Made by a program: the position numbers and the translations under genes. Below the pieces are notes generated by a model, which did no database searches, had not been told where the DNA came from, and saw only the letters and a list, made by a program, of their open reading frames with translations. Shown here piece by piece: positions 1 to 10,066 of a stretch of DNA of 64,000 nucleotides. Location of the stretch: assembly GCF_026914185.1 (NCBI RefSeq), contig NC_070559.1, positions 2,604,001 through 2,668,000 on the forward strand, given 5' to 3'. This stretch comes from Puccinia triticina (taxonomy: Eukaryota; Basidiomycota; Pucciniomycetes; Pucciniales; Pucciniaceae). The first letter of the stretch is position 1. Every line of letters starts with the position of its first letter.

Positions 1-275
1 GCGCGTCGGTACCTTTGACTTGACAGCGCTGATTTTTTCCCTGGCAGCAGCTGCCCTCCAAGCAGCCATGGCCTTCTGAGTGCCCGCGGCCTTCTGAGCA
101 GCAACCACTTCGTCCAAGGGAGCGGAGTTCTGGCTTGGGGTGTCTTTGTGAGATGTGGGCGCAGGTCGATCACTCAAACTTGAGGCCAGGTTTCCAAGGT
201 CAATGATGAGGGACTTCCTTGGATTTCCTGGGTTCTGGGCTTGAAACTTCACATTCTTGGCGGTGAAGTGAGCTC
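1..275. other. Unassigned left edge
   Basis: No convincing gene is visible. It probably holds the 3' part of the composite transposon on the minus strand, whose end lies outside the window. Confidence 0.3.
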
Positions 276-1007
276 TCAGTTGGCCGCTGAGCGGGCCGCA
301 ATGCGCTCCCAGTCCGCACTGCTCAACGGGGCCGGCTGAAATTTGCTGTCGGATATGATTGGCTTCCGAGGGCGACCACGTTTTCTGGCAGGCTTCTTGG
401 GGGCCAACTCTGAAAAGGGGACATTGGGACCCAAGGCCAATGGAGCAGATGCTGCGGCAGGGTCCGGTAGCGAGTCTTGCGGAAGCAGAGGTGGCAACAC
501 TGTGGTGGAAGAGGAGGGGCGAGGGGCTCTTGAAGGCTGGCTCCGTCTGGTAGGGGCCTTGGAGGTAGCTCTTGCTGCTGGAGTCGGCTCAGGAGGGGGA
601 GTCGGAATAGATTGATTTGGTTGACTGTTGTTCAATTGGAGTCGTATCTTGATTGGTTCGGTGACAGGTTGGCTTGGTTGAGGTGACAAAACTGCTTGGA
701 AGTCTGAATGCAATGACTCCTTGCTGGTAGATTCCTCATCTTCGCTGCTGTGGTCTGAGAGATCTTCGCTCCAGTCTTCAGAGCACAAAGGTGACGATAT
801 ATTGTCACCAATGAACTTGGTAGACTTCATTCTACTTCTCACGGGCTTAGGCACAGGGTTGGCGGATGGTGCCGGTCCCACAATGTCATCACCCGTTATG
901 TCGCCGTTGTAACCGATATTCAAGAAAACTTTGCAAGTGCTCAAAGGGGAACCCCGATGAGATTTTTGGGTTGTCACGCCGGATCCTCTGATTGCTTTCT
1001 TTGACAA
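276..1007 (-). CDS. Acidic, Ser/Pro-rich tail with AT-hook
   Basis: This block encodes a low-complexity tail rich in Ser, Glu and Pro. KKPARKRGRPRKPI near its end is a textbook AT-hook (RGRPRK core) that binds the minor groove of AT-rich DNA. It is in a different frame from the protease block, and TTG rather than ATG opens it, so it is probably a downstream exon reached by splicing. It ends at 276 with sequence to the window edge that I cannot assign. It could be a separate small gene, but strand, spacing and DNA-binding character fit the transposon. Confidence 0.5.
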   Translation of the reverse strand: MSKKAIRGSGVTTQKSHRGSPLSTCKVFLNIGYNGDITGDDIVGPAPSANPVPKPVRSRMKSTKFIGDNISSPLCSEDWSEDLSDHSSEDEESTSKESLHSDFQAVLSPQPSQPVTEPIKIRLQLNNSQPNQSIPTPPPEPTPAARATSKAPTRRSQPSRAPRPSSSTTVLPPLLPQDSLPDPAAASAPLALGPNVPFSELAPKKPARKRGRPRKPIISDSKFQPAPLSSADWERIAARSAAN

Positions 1008-1038
1008 AGGTGGCCTCGTTGTCGGTCCATTGTTGAGA

Positions 1039-1824
1039 TTAGATTAACCAGCTGGTGTTTGGATGTGCGCCACTGATACTTCCAGGCACCGGGTCAACCA
1101 TCTGAGCATAGCCGGTGTTTTCTTGATCGTTGTGTAGCCAAACACCAGTGACGCCTTGAATCTGCCGCAATACCTTGCCCCAGTAGTGATGGGCACCCCA
1201 GTATCCACGCAAGATTAAAGTGTATTCCTTCCCGGATACCGTCAACTTGAAAGGCCAGCTCATCTGGGCCACAAATTCCACCTGCTTTTGTTCATCGAGA
1301 ATTGAAGTCGAGTTGATGTTGAAGTAGAGATGAGGAGGAGATTTCCCATTGGGGAAGGATATTGTAGACAATTCTTCCAAAAAGCTTCCGGCAATATCAT
1401 CTGGATTCTGCGGCTTACTGGGTCGGAATTTCTTACTCCTGGAGGTGTTGCAAGTCTGACATTGAAGACCAGAGGTACCCGCTAGCCCTGACAATTCCCA
1501 AAGTGTGATGAGCGCCCCCGCATCAGCATAGCCAATGCCGTTGCTGTCAAACATAGCTTGAGTTATCTTTAGCGAGGCCAATACGCGGTCAGATCGGGGA
1601 TGATTGATTGGCTTGCTGTGTTGCTTGCGGGGGCACGAAAAGACTCGATGTTCTTCCATTGCAAACAGTGTTTGCAAAGCTTCTGAGGAGTTGGCCTTTG
1701 GGTCCAGCATGATTTCCATGAAGAAATCTGCTGACGAGTACTCCCCGGCGACGAAAGAGGTAGGATGGAGATTGCGAGCCGCTTTGAATAGCTGGTTTGA
1801 CCCGCGAGTAAGGATTGCCTTCAA
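1039..1824 (-). CDS. USP-like protease domain with Cys2 insert and His box
   Basis: The open frame gives 261 codons. It has a CPRKQH segment, a LQCQTCNTSRSKKF pair of cysteines like the zinc-ribbon half found in many USPs, and a C-terminal GYWGAHHYWGKVLRQI with GVWLHNDQENTGYAQMVD. The last part matches the USP His box, in which a Gly-rich loop, a His before an aromatic residue, and Trp-x-x-Asn-Asp follow in order. With the Cys box upstream this makes a plausible Cys-His-Asn/Asp triad. The frame ends in a TAA at 1039. A Ulp1 or OTU peptidase is the main alternative, but the HHYW and WLHND arrangement favours USP. Confidence 0.55.
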   Translation of the reverse strand: MKAILTRGSNQLFKAARNLHPTSFVAGEYSSADFFMEIMLDPKANSSEALQTLFAMEEHRVFSCPRKQHSKPINHPRSDRVLASLKITQAMFDSNGIGYADAGALITLWELSGLAGTSGLQCQTCNTSRSKKFRPSKPQNPDDIAGSFLEELSTISFPNGKSPPHLYFNINSTSILDEQKQVEFVAQMSWPFKLTVSGKEYTLILRGYWGAHHYWGKVLRQIQGVTGVWLHNDQENTGYAQMVDPVPGSISGAHPNTSWLI

Positions 1825-1914
1825 TGATTTGTTCCCAACTAGCTCGTTTGTTGATCTGGAGGCAAAGTGGGAGAGAAGAATGTCGAAAAGGTCGTTTTTT
1901 TTGCCGCCCGGGGA

Positions 1915-2304
1915 TCACAGCCAAAGTGGCGTGTATAACGCATATAAGAAATCCAACAAAGCAGCCAGCCAGCATTGGTTTTGCCTGGGGGCGTTCTTCA
2001 AGGCGGCGTAGGACGCATAAGTCGTATGCGCCGCCCGGTTGATGTTTTGGGAATTTCGCGGCCTTCCAAGCTTGGCCCGCTTGTTGGGACCGTCCAGGAG
2101 AGCCTCGGTGGTGTCTGGTGGCCGGTAATCATTCATTGCTGCCCTCTGTCGCTTGGTTGGTTTGATCCAGCCAATTGATTGAGCTATGCTCTTCTGGTCC
2201 TTGGTGGCAATCCCATATTGGATCGGCACCCCGCGCATCCTGAGGGAGTGATCGGTCTCCAAAGCTTTAACAAAGGCGTAAAGCTCCGAAAAGCCGGCCA
2301 ACAT
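1915..2304 (-). CDS. Linker and Cys box of the USP-like protease domain
   Basis: The frame reads FSELYAFVKALETDH, a basic linker (KRQRAAMNDYRPP, then PNKRAKLGRPRNSQN) and ends in APRQNQCWLAALLDFLYALY. An Asn followed closely by Cys-Trp-Leu-Ala-Ala-Leu-Leu at the start of a helix resembles the catalytic Cys box of ubiquitin-specific proteases (family C19). The basic GRPR linker may be a second DNA-binding or nuclear-localisation segment. The partner His box is in the next block (1039-1824). Confidence 0.55.
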   Translation of the reverse strand: MLAGFSELYAFVKALETDHSLRMRGVPIQYGIATKDQKSIAQSIGWIKPTKRQRAAMNDYRPPDTTEALLDGPNKRAKLGRPRNSQNINRAAHTTYASYAALKNAPRQNQCWLAALLDFLYALYTPLWL

Positions 2305-2343
2305 TCTCTTTTTACCGGAACTACAGGGAGAAACACAGTAGTG

Positions 2344-2643
2344 TTAGATTGATCTAAGAGATAAAGTGCTGTAAAGCAGACAAGATAAGAAAAAACCGAC
2401 TGACCTAAACATATAGTACACGCGATGCATGCTCTCCTGAGCATTTGTCGAGCTTGGAAGACCATCTTCGCCGTTGGGCGAGTCCTCGAGCATCTTGCGG
2501 CGGCTTGGAAACAGCATGGACTCGACGTCCGCCATTGTCCACCAGTCAAGCCACGCCTTGACCTTTGGGAACCGGTGTCGCATTTCGTTGATCTTTTCGT
2601 CGTGAGTACGACCAGTTGCGTCGCATGGCTGCAATAATGCCAA
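2344..2643 (-). CDS. Transposase C-terminal exon with the Glu motif
   Basis: This block encodes ALLQPCDATGRTHDEKINEM, a Trp-rich stretch (WLDWWTMADVESML) and SSTNAQESMHRVYYM. The Glu in NAQESMHR lies in the position expected for the third catalytic acid of a DDE transposase. A Met-rich, Arg-rich helix follows, which would continue into the exon at 1915-2304. In other rust elements as I recall them, the NAQESMHRVYY motif directly precedes the protease-like region, as it does here. Confidence 0.6.
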   Translation of the reverse strand: MALLQPCDATGRTHDEKINEMRHRFPKVKAWLDWWTMADVESMLFPSRRKMLEDSPNGEDGLPSSTNAQESMHRVYYMFRSVGFFLSCLLYSTLSLRSI

Positions 2644-2797
2644 GCACTTAGCTTCAAAGAGCGCCTAGAGAGAGGGAATGCCTGGGTTAGCGTTCATCCA
2701 GCCTACAAGAGCAAGAAAGGGGAATAAAATCAGCAATCCTCACCTGCTCATCGGCCATTATGACTGCCCGGTTGCGCTTCACCCTTGTGATCGACTG

Positions 2798-3570
2798 TCA
2801 GAAGTGTTCCCAACACCCCTTGAGCCTGCGCTTGGCTTCCTTGGGGTCCGTTTTGCCAAATACTTCCATATAGGCCGCGATGAAACCCCTCTGCTGGGCT
2901 TTTGAAAAATCAACAATGCTTTGAGCAAGGCCCTCGCATTTGTGTTGCAGGAGTGAGGGAATCAGGAATTGACGGAAAAGAATAGAGAAATGGATGGTAT
3001 AATATGCTTTGCTGAGCCCTCGGATCCAGCTCAGCTGGACTGGTATCCACCGACCAATGTCGTTGCAGTACATTGAGGTTGTAAGGAGATATCCGGAAGC
3101 AAAAAATTGGTAAGTTACGTCCGAGATCAAACCTCCTGAGTAGAGTTTCCCGCCCTCCTCGCTACGATCAAACAAGCGTTGTGACATCCAGTTTGTCTGG
3201 AAAGTAATATGCTCTTCGTCACGCTTGCAAGCAATTGAAATGATATCCATTCCGTTCCTGCATGGAATATGTCAACAAAATCAATGAGATTCTCAGTGAG
3301 TGAATAATCTGAGTAAAAAGATAGTCAGATGATTTACAATTGCCATTCAAACAAATCGTGCATGAATTTGTCGCCACCATCACCGCCCTTGCTGGATCCG
3401 AAATCCATTTGCTGAAGAATCTGTTGGCGAAGATGGCGCAGCCGGTCGGAGTTCCCCAGTGACTCGTGAATGTTAACCACACTGGTGGTAGGTTTGCCTG
3501 GCGCTGTTATATTCCTTATCTGATGGACCAAAAAAAATATTTCCAGTCCAGTGAGCATGTGAAATGCCAA
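2798..3570 (-). CDS. Transposase core with first two acidic motifs
   Basis: Two open blocks (3334-3570 and 2798-3250, probably separated by an intron near 3251-3340) encode the central transposase. The first has SLGNSDRLRHLRQQILQQMD. The second contains GGLISDVTYQFF (Asp codon at 3119-3121), then RWIPVQLSWIRGL, and IVDFSKAQQRGF about 70 residues later. An Asp in a beta-strand-like context, a second Asp and a downstream Glu fit a DDE/RNase-H-fold transposase. The block runs into RRLKGCWEHF before the next splice. Assignment of the two Asp residues is by pattern, not by alignment. Confidence 0.6.
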
Positions 3571-3626
3571 TCCACAGGCGAAAGATTGGAGAAGGAAAGC
3601 GGATAAATTTGAAATAGAAGATACAG

Positions 3627-3863
3627 ACCTTGAGCTGGAGGGCAGTGGCCTTTGGGTTATTCTTGACGGTCTCGGTTAAGTCCTTTTTTGCCAATGGGTT
3701 GGGTTTCTTTGAGGAGGGCCATCGATGGTTGTGGAAGCCACGGTGTCGGAGGAGCCCCCAGCCAGTTTTTTTGTGATAGCCGAATTGGCAATGTGTATCT
3801 GAGCAACTTTCCCAATAAATCTTGCCTGGGAAACGACCGGCAAGGCCTTTGCAGGTTGGGTTA
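3627..3863 (-). CDS. GCM-domain transposon protein, second exon
   Basis: Starting after the CAG acceptor at 3864-3866, the frame reads NPTCKGLAGRFPGKIYWESC and then CQFGYHKKTGWGLLRHRGF, HNHRWP and a Lys-rich tail. The spaced Cys and His residues complete the zinc-binding fold begun in the previous exon; HNHRW with the neighbouring cysteines is the hallmark. The exon appears to end at a CTCAAG/GTCTGT donor near 3627, so the reading frame beyond that is probably intron. The exact 3' boundary is less certain than the acceptor. Confidence 0.6.
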
Positions 3864-3945
3864 CTGCACAATTGACCCAATAATGATCAGAACAGTGTCA
3901 AGGGTAGCCGCAGAACACATAAGGGACGCCATGGATCCTACTAAC

Positions 3946-4496
3946 CTGCTGAGGAACTCCTCTATTTTTCCGTGGCCGGTTGGTGGGGGGCCTGCGTAAT
4001 CACACCCGTCCTGATTGCACCGGAGAACACCAAGACAGTAAATTTGAATAACCCGCCACTTGTCCGACTTGGCGCCATTTCTGCTGCGCTTTGAGTAACC
4101 AACTGCTCCAAAGTTTGCAAACTCGCTGTTGATGGGGCGGACAAATACAGTCAATCCATTTGGGTATAGGGGATATCCCTGCCTGTCCAACACGCAGCCA
4201 TGGTCGATGTAAAACGAGAATCCCTGGTCCATGGCGACCGGGAATTGCCAGTTGGCGACGTCTTTGTGTTCTGCCGATGTCGGGTCTTCAGGGCCGCCAG
4301 ATAGATGAGGAGGGGGTATTTGCCAGAGGGTATCACTAGCCGGGTTGGAGAGGGTAGTGCTAGGGGGAATGGATGGTGTGGAGGGTGTCGTGGTGGGGGG
4401 ATCAGGGTCAACTGGCCTGGTGGGATGGAGGATTTGCGCTGAGATTATTTTCTTGCAGGGCATGGGGAAGTGATTCCGATGACCAAATGCAAACAA
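3946..4496 (-). CDS. GCM-domain transposon protein, N-terminal exon
   Basis: This exon encodes a Pro/Thr/Ser-rich stretch and then the start of a GCM-type zinc finger. Visible motifs are DHGCVLDRQGYPLYPNG, SDKWRVIQIYCLGVLRC and CDYAGPPPTGHG. It ends at a GTTAGT donor at 3945. The true start codon is uncertain; 4496 is simply the most upstream Met of the open frame. The domain should bind DNA, probably the element's own termini. Related rust proteins carry the same domain in many genomic copies, which supports a transposon origin rather than a host regulator. Confidence 0.65.
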
Positions 4497-5590
4497 ATAA
4501 GCTTATCGCGGGTATCTGACGGGTATCTATATGGTTATCTCCTTATCTCCTGGTTAATATGCTGGGTATAATTTTATGTATCTCTATTAAGGTTGGTGAA
4601 TAGAGTTGGCGGTGGGAAAGTGGGAATTAGTGGGGAGGGACCGATTGGTGATGTTGCGGCACCTAAACCCAGTTTTTGATGACAAACTGGTTGGTTTCGA
4701 GGTTGTTGCTGCGCTACTTAGGGAAGCGGTGATAAATGCTAGGCCTCCTTGGGTGAGATACTGGAGTATTAAGCTTAACGGAGGGAGCGTTGACGGTTAT
4801 TCCGGAGGGATTGTGAAGATTGAGTTGCAAATTTGTTTTTAGTTCATGGTTTATGTAGATTTACATGCTATGTAACGAGAATTGTAACCTCACAGGTGGT
4901 AAAATTGCATGATGTAGGGCTGCGGGGCCAGATTTACAAATTGAGGTTTACGGCAGGTACCTTTACAATGGGTGCTATGTAGCGCACAAATTGTAAAAAT
5001 AATTTACAAATTGAATATATGCAATTTTACATTGTGCGGTGTTTGCAATGTACTGACATTGCAAAACACATATTGCAAAAATCATCCACCTCTCAGGATA
5101 CTCCCATAGGGAGAAAAGGACTTAGTGGTTGCGCCCACTGAAGTCCCCTCTATAAATAGAGGCCTGTTTGGCCCTCAGGAAAAGTTCCCCAAGACCATTC
5201 ACCGCCCATAAACCGTAAGTTTGCCGTGAATATTCTCCTCTGCTACTACTGTAGCCCCTTTTCCTTACAAACCATCCCCAGCACGCAAAATCACTGGATT
5301 AAACCCTTTAAATCATCAAAAAATCCCTTATTAGCATATTTAAAGCTTTATCCTTATAAGTAGTTGCCGTAAGACCACCGCCTCTGTCAAGCAGCCAATC
5401 AGTTTAAGCGCTTACCACCTACTTTTACGCCAAATTAATTCCCTGTAATTAATAATTACATATCATTAATTACATAATTAATCCTTCCTCTGTTACAGAG
5501 TGTTAAAACCCTTTTAGTGGCCATATTTACCACGTAACAAGTTTGGTAATTTACATTACCAGTGTTTACATCAGCACAGTTATAGTGCTA
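4497..5590. other. Non-coding stretch upstream of the composite transposon; TATA-like site
   Basis: No supportable ORF. The DNA is AT-rich with scattered copies of TTACAAATTG and TGCAATTTTAC words in both orientations near 4900-5080, possibly subterminal repeats of the composite transposon. A CTATAAATAGAGGCC motif near 5149, followed by a pyrimidine-rich leader, looks like a retroelement-style core promoter. A similar TATAAAAGGAGGCC lies near 39815, so both could be old LTR remnants. Confidence 0.35.
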
Positions 5591-5654
5591 GGGCCCAAAA
5601 CCCCTATTTTTGACGGGTTTTTGCCCTAAGCTTCATAAACAGAGCTGTCAAAAA

Positions 5655-7714
5655 CAATCAGTGGTATTGTTCCTTGAAACAGTAAACCCCGCTTCTGACC
5701 TGGTTATCTTCACTGACGGCTCTGCTCACCCAGAGGAAGGGCTAGGAGCAGCGTTGGCAACAGTGGGTCGCTACGCTAAACTACACTATTTGACCAAAAT
5801 CTCTTAGCGTAGCAGCCATTTTTCCCTCCTGGATTCATTTAGTGTTAGATAAATTTAAAATCCGCTACGCTAACAGTCAGTGTAGCTATAATAATTTCAT
5901 TTGCAAAACAAATAACGTTAGATTTAAAAAATAAGCGCTAAACTAGAAATTAGTGTAACTTGTTATGAGCTAACAAAATTTTTGCACACATTTAGCATAG
6001 CTAGTCACAAATACGCTACGCTAAATAGAAGCTTCATTACACAGAACTAAATTGGTTAGCTTGAATTCTTTCCCTCAAACCAGACACTGGCACAAGCTTT
6101 GGGATGAAGAAAATAGGTGTTTTTTTGACCTCTTCTTATTACGATGAATATGATAAATTATTTCAAGTCCCCAGGCAGATGTCCGCCCAAGATCTCTCAT
6201 TTCAATATCATAGACATCACAACAAGACGGGAAATAAACATATACTTATACAAACCATTAAAAAGAAGAGAAACAAGGGTGGTTGAGTGATGAGTTGAAG
6301 CAATCAAGCAAGAGATGAGTGGAGTTTATTGAGGGAGAAGTTATAAACTGATGAATGATTATGATAAATGAATGATGGTTGTGTACTCTCATATAGTATA
6401 TCAGGAGTGAAAATTGATGCTGTCTGAGGTCTAATGTGGTCCACTGAGTTCAATTAGAACCTGGTCTTGGGCAAAATTACACAACATGTGTTTACATATG
6501 TAATCAAAGTGCAACCACCACAATGAGAGTTAGCGTAACTTCAAAGAGAACCACACCAACAGTTAGTGTAGCTTTTTGGAACACTAACATCGCTAAAATG
6601 ATAATTCCAAAGAATTGGAATAGTGTTAAATTTCTTTTTCAATTCCAGCTAACACTACGCTAACAGCTATTTTTTTTCTTCAAGAAAATGCCTTGGTGTT
6701 AGTTGGAAAAAATCAAAGCTAACAATAACTTCTCTGTAGCGTAGCTGAAAACAGCTAACACTACGCTACACTACAGCTATTGTTAGTGTAGCTGACCCAG
6801 TGTTGGCAGCAGTCTCAATAGATGGAAGTCTGTCTGAACTTGCATTCTTAGGTCCGCCGGGCATGGCCTCCAACTTTCAGTGCAAATTGGTAGGCATCCG
6901 GCTTGGACTGGAGATAGGCAGCATGGCAAAGCTCCCGGTAACCGGGGCCCAAATAATCATCTTGACGGACAGCCAAGCGGCCATTGACAGGTTGAGGAAC
7001 CCAAGGGCTCCAAAATCAGGCCAATACATTCTTTCTCAAATCCAGGATACAGCTGACTCACTGACTCTATCCCAATCTCAACACAGATTATGGTCCAATG
7101 GTGCCCGGGCCACGTCGGGATCAAGGGCAAAGAGCTGGCCAACAGAAAAGCAGCGGAGGCCAGAGGAGCTTCCCTCCTTGACGAGTCAATCAGGGGAAGC
7201 GTGTCAGCCAAGAAGACCAATTTGCTCCGGAAGGAGAAACTATGGAAAGGGTCCCCGCAAATGACCTTTCTTGTCCAGGCGGCATTCCATCAACTTTGCT
7301 CAGGGCACGTCCATTTGAAAGCTTTCCAATTCAAGTGCAGTCAAGCTCCATACCCAATTTGCTTGGAGTGTGGGGTCCCTGAAACAGTGGATCACTACCT
7401 TGTCTCTTGTTCCAGGTACACTGGGGCTAGGGAAGTAGCCAGGACAATCCTCCGCGACAAGAGGATCACCACGTTCAGGACCAGAACTCTCCTCCACAAC
7501 CCCTTGGCCTTCCTGGCCACAAAATCCTTCATCAAACTCTTGGCCAGACTCCCTCAATTCCAACGGGAAAGCAAATTTGGGGATACCCTTTGAGGTCCCC
7601 CTTCCAGCTCTTTGGACCCAACTTCTCCCCACGGGTTCTTCCCTTTTTCACCCATCTTTTTCCTCCTTTTTCTTTCTTCTCTTCTAAATAAATAAATAGC
7701 AAAAAAAAAAAAAA
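5655..7714 (+). mobile_element. 5'-truncated LINE (Tad-like), RNase H and C-terminal zinc region
   Basis: Only the 3' end of a non-LTR retrotransposon is present. Frame pieces at 5690-5765, 6803-7085 and 7090-7593 together form an RNase H domain: FTDGSAHPEEG (Asp), an outer helix at NFQCKLVGIRLGL, ILTDSQAAIDRL (Asp) and VQWCPGHVGIKGKELA (His). CLECGVPETVDHYLVSC follows, the Cys-Cys-His-Cys motif common after LINE RNase H. A short 3' UTR ends in an A-run at 7701-7714, as expected of target-primed insertion. The copy is dead: it is 5'-truncated, frameshifted near 7085-7090, has AAA (Lys) at 6884-6886 where the helix normally carries the catalytic Glu, and is split by the element at 5766-6797. 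Confidence 0.8.
5766..6797. mobile_element. Non-autonomous TIR element with GCTACGCTA subterminal repeats
   Basis: About 1.03 kb interrupts the LINE RNase H frame. The ends are inverted: left GTGGGTCGCTACGCTAA, right (reversed) CTGGGTCAGCTACACTAA. Flanks allow either a perfect 5-bp duplication CAGTG (5761-5765 and 6798-6802) or an 8-bp one with one mismatch (TTGGCAAC/TTGGCAGC). Either way, removing the insert with one duplication restores the RNase H frame. The 8-bp reading gives a more typical RNase H spacing. Inside are at least ten copies of GCTACGCTA or its complement, clustered toward the ends. No transposase is encoded, so it must move in trans. Confidence 0.75.
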
Positions 7715-7888
7715 CTCTCAAAAGCAAACTCCCAGAAAGCCCGTTAAAGTTCTCCCCTCTATTTTCAATTGTAAGGCTGTGTGTTTCTGCTCAGTAGTTA
7801 AGTTTGTAAGCTAGTTGGATATGCATAGTGCGCAATGTTAAATCAAATCTGCACTTAAAAAAAAAGAAGCCCCTTAACCCGTTCATGG

Positions 7889-8700
7889 TGTGAGCCTGAG
7901 TCTCTTATGTGACAGCAGGAAACATAAAAGAGGGGGACACTGATTGAGTTCCTTGGGATAAAGAAATACAAGCAGTGGAGAGAAGAGGAATAGAAGAGAG
8001 AAACTGAGAAGAGAGAAACTTGAAGTGTTTGAATTATGATTTAATATGGGCCAAGCTCTACCTGGAAAAGTAGGCTGCCAACTGTGCTAGAGATGCAACA
8101 GTCTCCACTCACACCAAGGAAACGGTGGTGGGATTCAGAAGTAGGTTGACTACTCTGCTCTGGCTTTAAAGGTCTTAACAAGAGATAACCTGTGGATCTT
8201 TTGTAGCAGAAGAGAGAAACAGAAGCAGGGAGAGAGCAGTCAAGAGCAACAGAGTTTCTTCTGAGACAAACAAGGTCAGTAGAAGAGGGTACTTACTGTC
8301 AATATCCTGTGGTGATACTGGGAGTGAAGTGGCCTCTGTTCAGTGATCCTGGGTGTCTCTGGGGTATGGTTCTGGTGTGCTGAAGTCTGTAGATCCTCCT
8401 CAGGCAGGGGAGATCCTGACTTCAAAAATTTTACATAATTACATATGTACAAGTGGTTGGCGCGCCTTGTAGCGCTGCCGCGTCACAACTGCGCATGCGC
8501 GCCATGACTCAAGAACTCAGGGAAGGAGTGGAGTTACAAAGAAGTGGTAAGTTGTAACTAGGGTTAAAATTGCATGAGAAAACAGAATATGAAGTTAAAA
8601 CAAGGTTATCTATTAAGATGAAAAAGATATGAATTAATTCATATGTAAAAAGGTAGAAAAGGCAGCTTTTAGGTCAGCTGTGTTGACTCTAAGGCTGACA
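7889..8700 (+). mobile_element. TIR element, family A copy 1 (812 bp)
   Basis: Ends are TGTGAGCCTGAGTC on the left and, reversed, TGTCAGCCTTAGAGTC on the right. A perfect 5-bp duplication CATGG flanks it (7884-7888 and 8701-8705). A second copy at 30306-32902 shares its sequence end to end apart from one insertion, which fixes the boundaries. It has no coding capacity. The TGTCAGCC-type terminus and 5-bp duplications are shared with families B and C here. Confidence 0.75.
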
Positions 8701-8705
8701 CATGG

Positions 8706-8994
8706 CCTGTTGTTATTTCATTTATTTTTGTTGTCTGGGTGCAAGTGGCACGTACAGCTAGGGGTTTTATGGTAGTTTCACAATCTGAGATGTGGGCAAG
8801 ACAGGGCCCAATGGATGCAAGAGAGTTGGCAGCTTTGCATCCGTGATCTGAGATGTGTGCAAGACAGGGCCCGATGGGCGTGAGAGTGGGGAGCCCAATC
8901 TGAGAATCCAACCAGATATTCCGGGTATTTACCGGATATCACGTGACCGCTACCGGATATTCCGCACGGGAAATCCAACAATGTTTGAAGTGCT
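8706..8994 (+). promoter_or_regulatory. Ancestral upstream/promoter region of eIF5, now separated from it
   Basis: If the Copia element 8995-25391 is removed with one GTGCT duplication, this stretch joins directly to the eIF5 leader at 25397, 28 bp before the ATG. It contains a CACGTG E-box (about 8940), flanked by two CCGGATAT words, and two direct repeats of TCTGAGATGTG-GCAAGACAGG at about 8783 and 8849. No TATA box is obvious. That it acted as the eIF5 promoter is inferred from the junction, not seen directly. Confidence 0.65.
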
Positions 8995-9122
8995 TGTTGT
9001 AACCTAACCTGTTAGGTTACGGCATGTGACACTCGCCCAGCCCCGAGACCGTATTTAGGTAGGGAAACAGACTTTAGAGTCTGTTTCTCCCATCTGCATT
9101 ACCATTCTCATTACTTCAGTCA
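8995..9122 (+). repeat. Copia-1 5' LTR, main part (last 5 bp at 10049-10053)
   Basis: It begins TGTTGTAACCTAACC and carries two perfect hairpins, GTAACCTAAC/GTTAGGTTAC and AAACAGACT/AGTCTGTTT with small loops. Element C is inserted 5 bp before its end. Joining 9122 to 10049 gives exactly 133 bp, equal to the 3' LTR. Confidence 0.85.
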
Positions 9123-10043
9123 TGTCAGCCTGTATGTAACTAACCGTGTCTGAGAGGGTTGTTACTATCAAGATGATGGTGTAAGATGCCAAGGATGGAC
9201 CAATGGGTTCGTGGTAAGACCTGTAAAAGGTTTCACTCTATCAGTAATCTTGACTGAGAGGCTTTCTCAATTAAGGCGCATCCAGATCAACACAGGGTGT
9301 TAATAGGCATCCAAGGAATAACTAAGGGTAATCAAGAGTTGATGTTATTCCTGAATTGAAAGATGGGTGAGAATGAAGGCACTGTTTAACTATGTATGTG
9401 TTAAACCTTTCTATAATAATATTCTGAGGGATAAACAGTCCTGGGGGGTGTGTTTATATAGAGGGGAAAAGAGCAGGAGGGAATATGAGGCGCTTGGAGG
9501 CGCTTCAGGACCAGGGGGGAACTGGAAGCGCTCAAGGGAAGCATATCCTCATGAGGATCAACATTGGAAATGATCAGGGCAGTGTAATGATCAGTACTGA
9601 TCCTGGATCAGTAGCTGTGCACACTAGCTGATCATAACCAATCATTGATTCCATTCAGTGCTCTTTGAATTGGATTACATCATGTATTGTTTATGTATTT
9701 ATATCATAACAAATATGTTATGTAAATAGGAACTGAAGCATAACAGGGGATAAATGAGTGATACCTGTCTTGGGGTATTTGACGTTTACAGTAATATTAC
9801 AATGTATTGTAATCTTACTGTTTGCACGTAAGTTAACTCTTATAACAACAGTACATTATGGTGACTGTATTTAACTATGGTTATCTGTACTGTGATGTAT
9901 AACAAGAGTACATTCTTAAGCCTGTATCTAATGATATACATATGTATTAATAAAGGTGTAAAAGGAATGTACTATGAATAATGTGAACAATTGCAGGTAC
10001 TTGGTACGTGTAAGGTACTGTGACATGTACTCTGTGGCTGACA
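9123..10043. mobile_element. TIR element, family C (921 bp), inside the Copia-1 5' LTR
   Basis: It starts TGTCAGCC and ends GGCTGACA with a perfect 5-bp duplication AGTCA (9118-9122, 10044-10048). Removal restores the LTR to the same length and end as the 3' LTR, so the boundaries are secure. The interior is AT-rich and has no ORF worth reporting. Termini match families A and B. Confidence 0.8.
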
Positions 10044-10053
10044 AGTCACTTCA

Positions 10054-10066
10054 GGTTATGAGCCTG
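10054..10066 (+). promoter_or_regulatory. Copia-1 primer binding site (initiator tRNA anticodon arm)
   Basis: GGTTATGAGCCTG follows the LTR end directly. Its complement CAGGCTCATAACC reads as the 5' stem, loop and CAT anticodon of an initiator-Met tRNA. Drosophila copia and Ty5 are known to prime from a cleaved half of this tRNA, so the same is inferred here. Confidence 0.6.

Larger units (their letters stand above)
276..4496 (-). mobile_element. Composite DNA transposon gene: GCM zinc finger, DDE transposase, USP-like protease, AT-hook
   Basis: Several minus-strand coding blocks read in order from about 4496 down to 276 and look like exons of one gene. The order is a proline-rich N-terminus, a GCM-type Cys/His DNA-binding domain, an RNase-H-fold transposase with Asp, Asp and Glu motifs, a Cys/His protease domain like ubiquitin-specific proteases, and an acidic tail with an AT-hook. 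WRKY-GCM1 zinc fingers are known on MULE-like transposases, so this is probably an autonomous cut-and-paste element of that kind. A clean intron at 3864-3945 (donor GTTAGT, acceptor CAG) joins the two halves of the GCM domain. The left end runs out of the window, so terminal repeats and target duplications cannot be checked. Other exon joins are inferred. Fusion is favoured over chance neighbours because all blocks share strand and order with no unrelated DNA between them. Confidence 0.72.

Noticed and set aside
5761..6802. Single fixed choice of a 5-bp duplication for the element in the LINE
   Set aside because: An 8-bp duplication with one mismatch explains RNase H spacing better and fits the related elements; both are left open.
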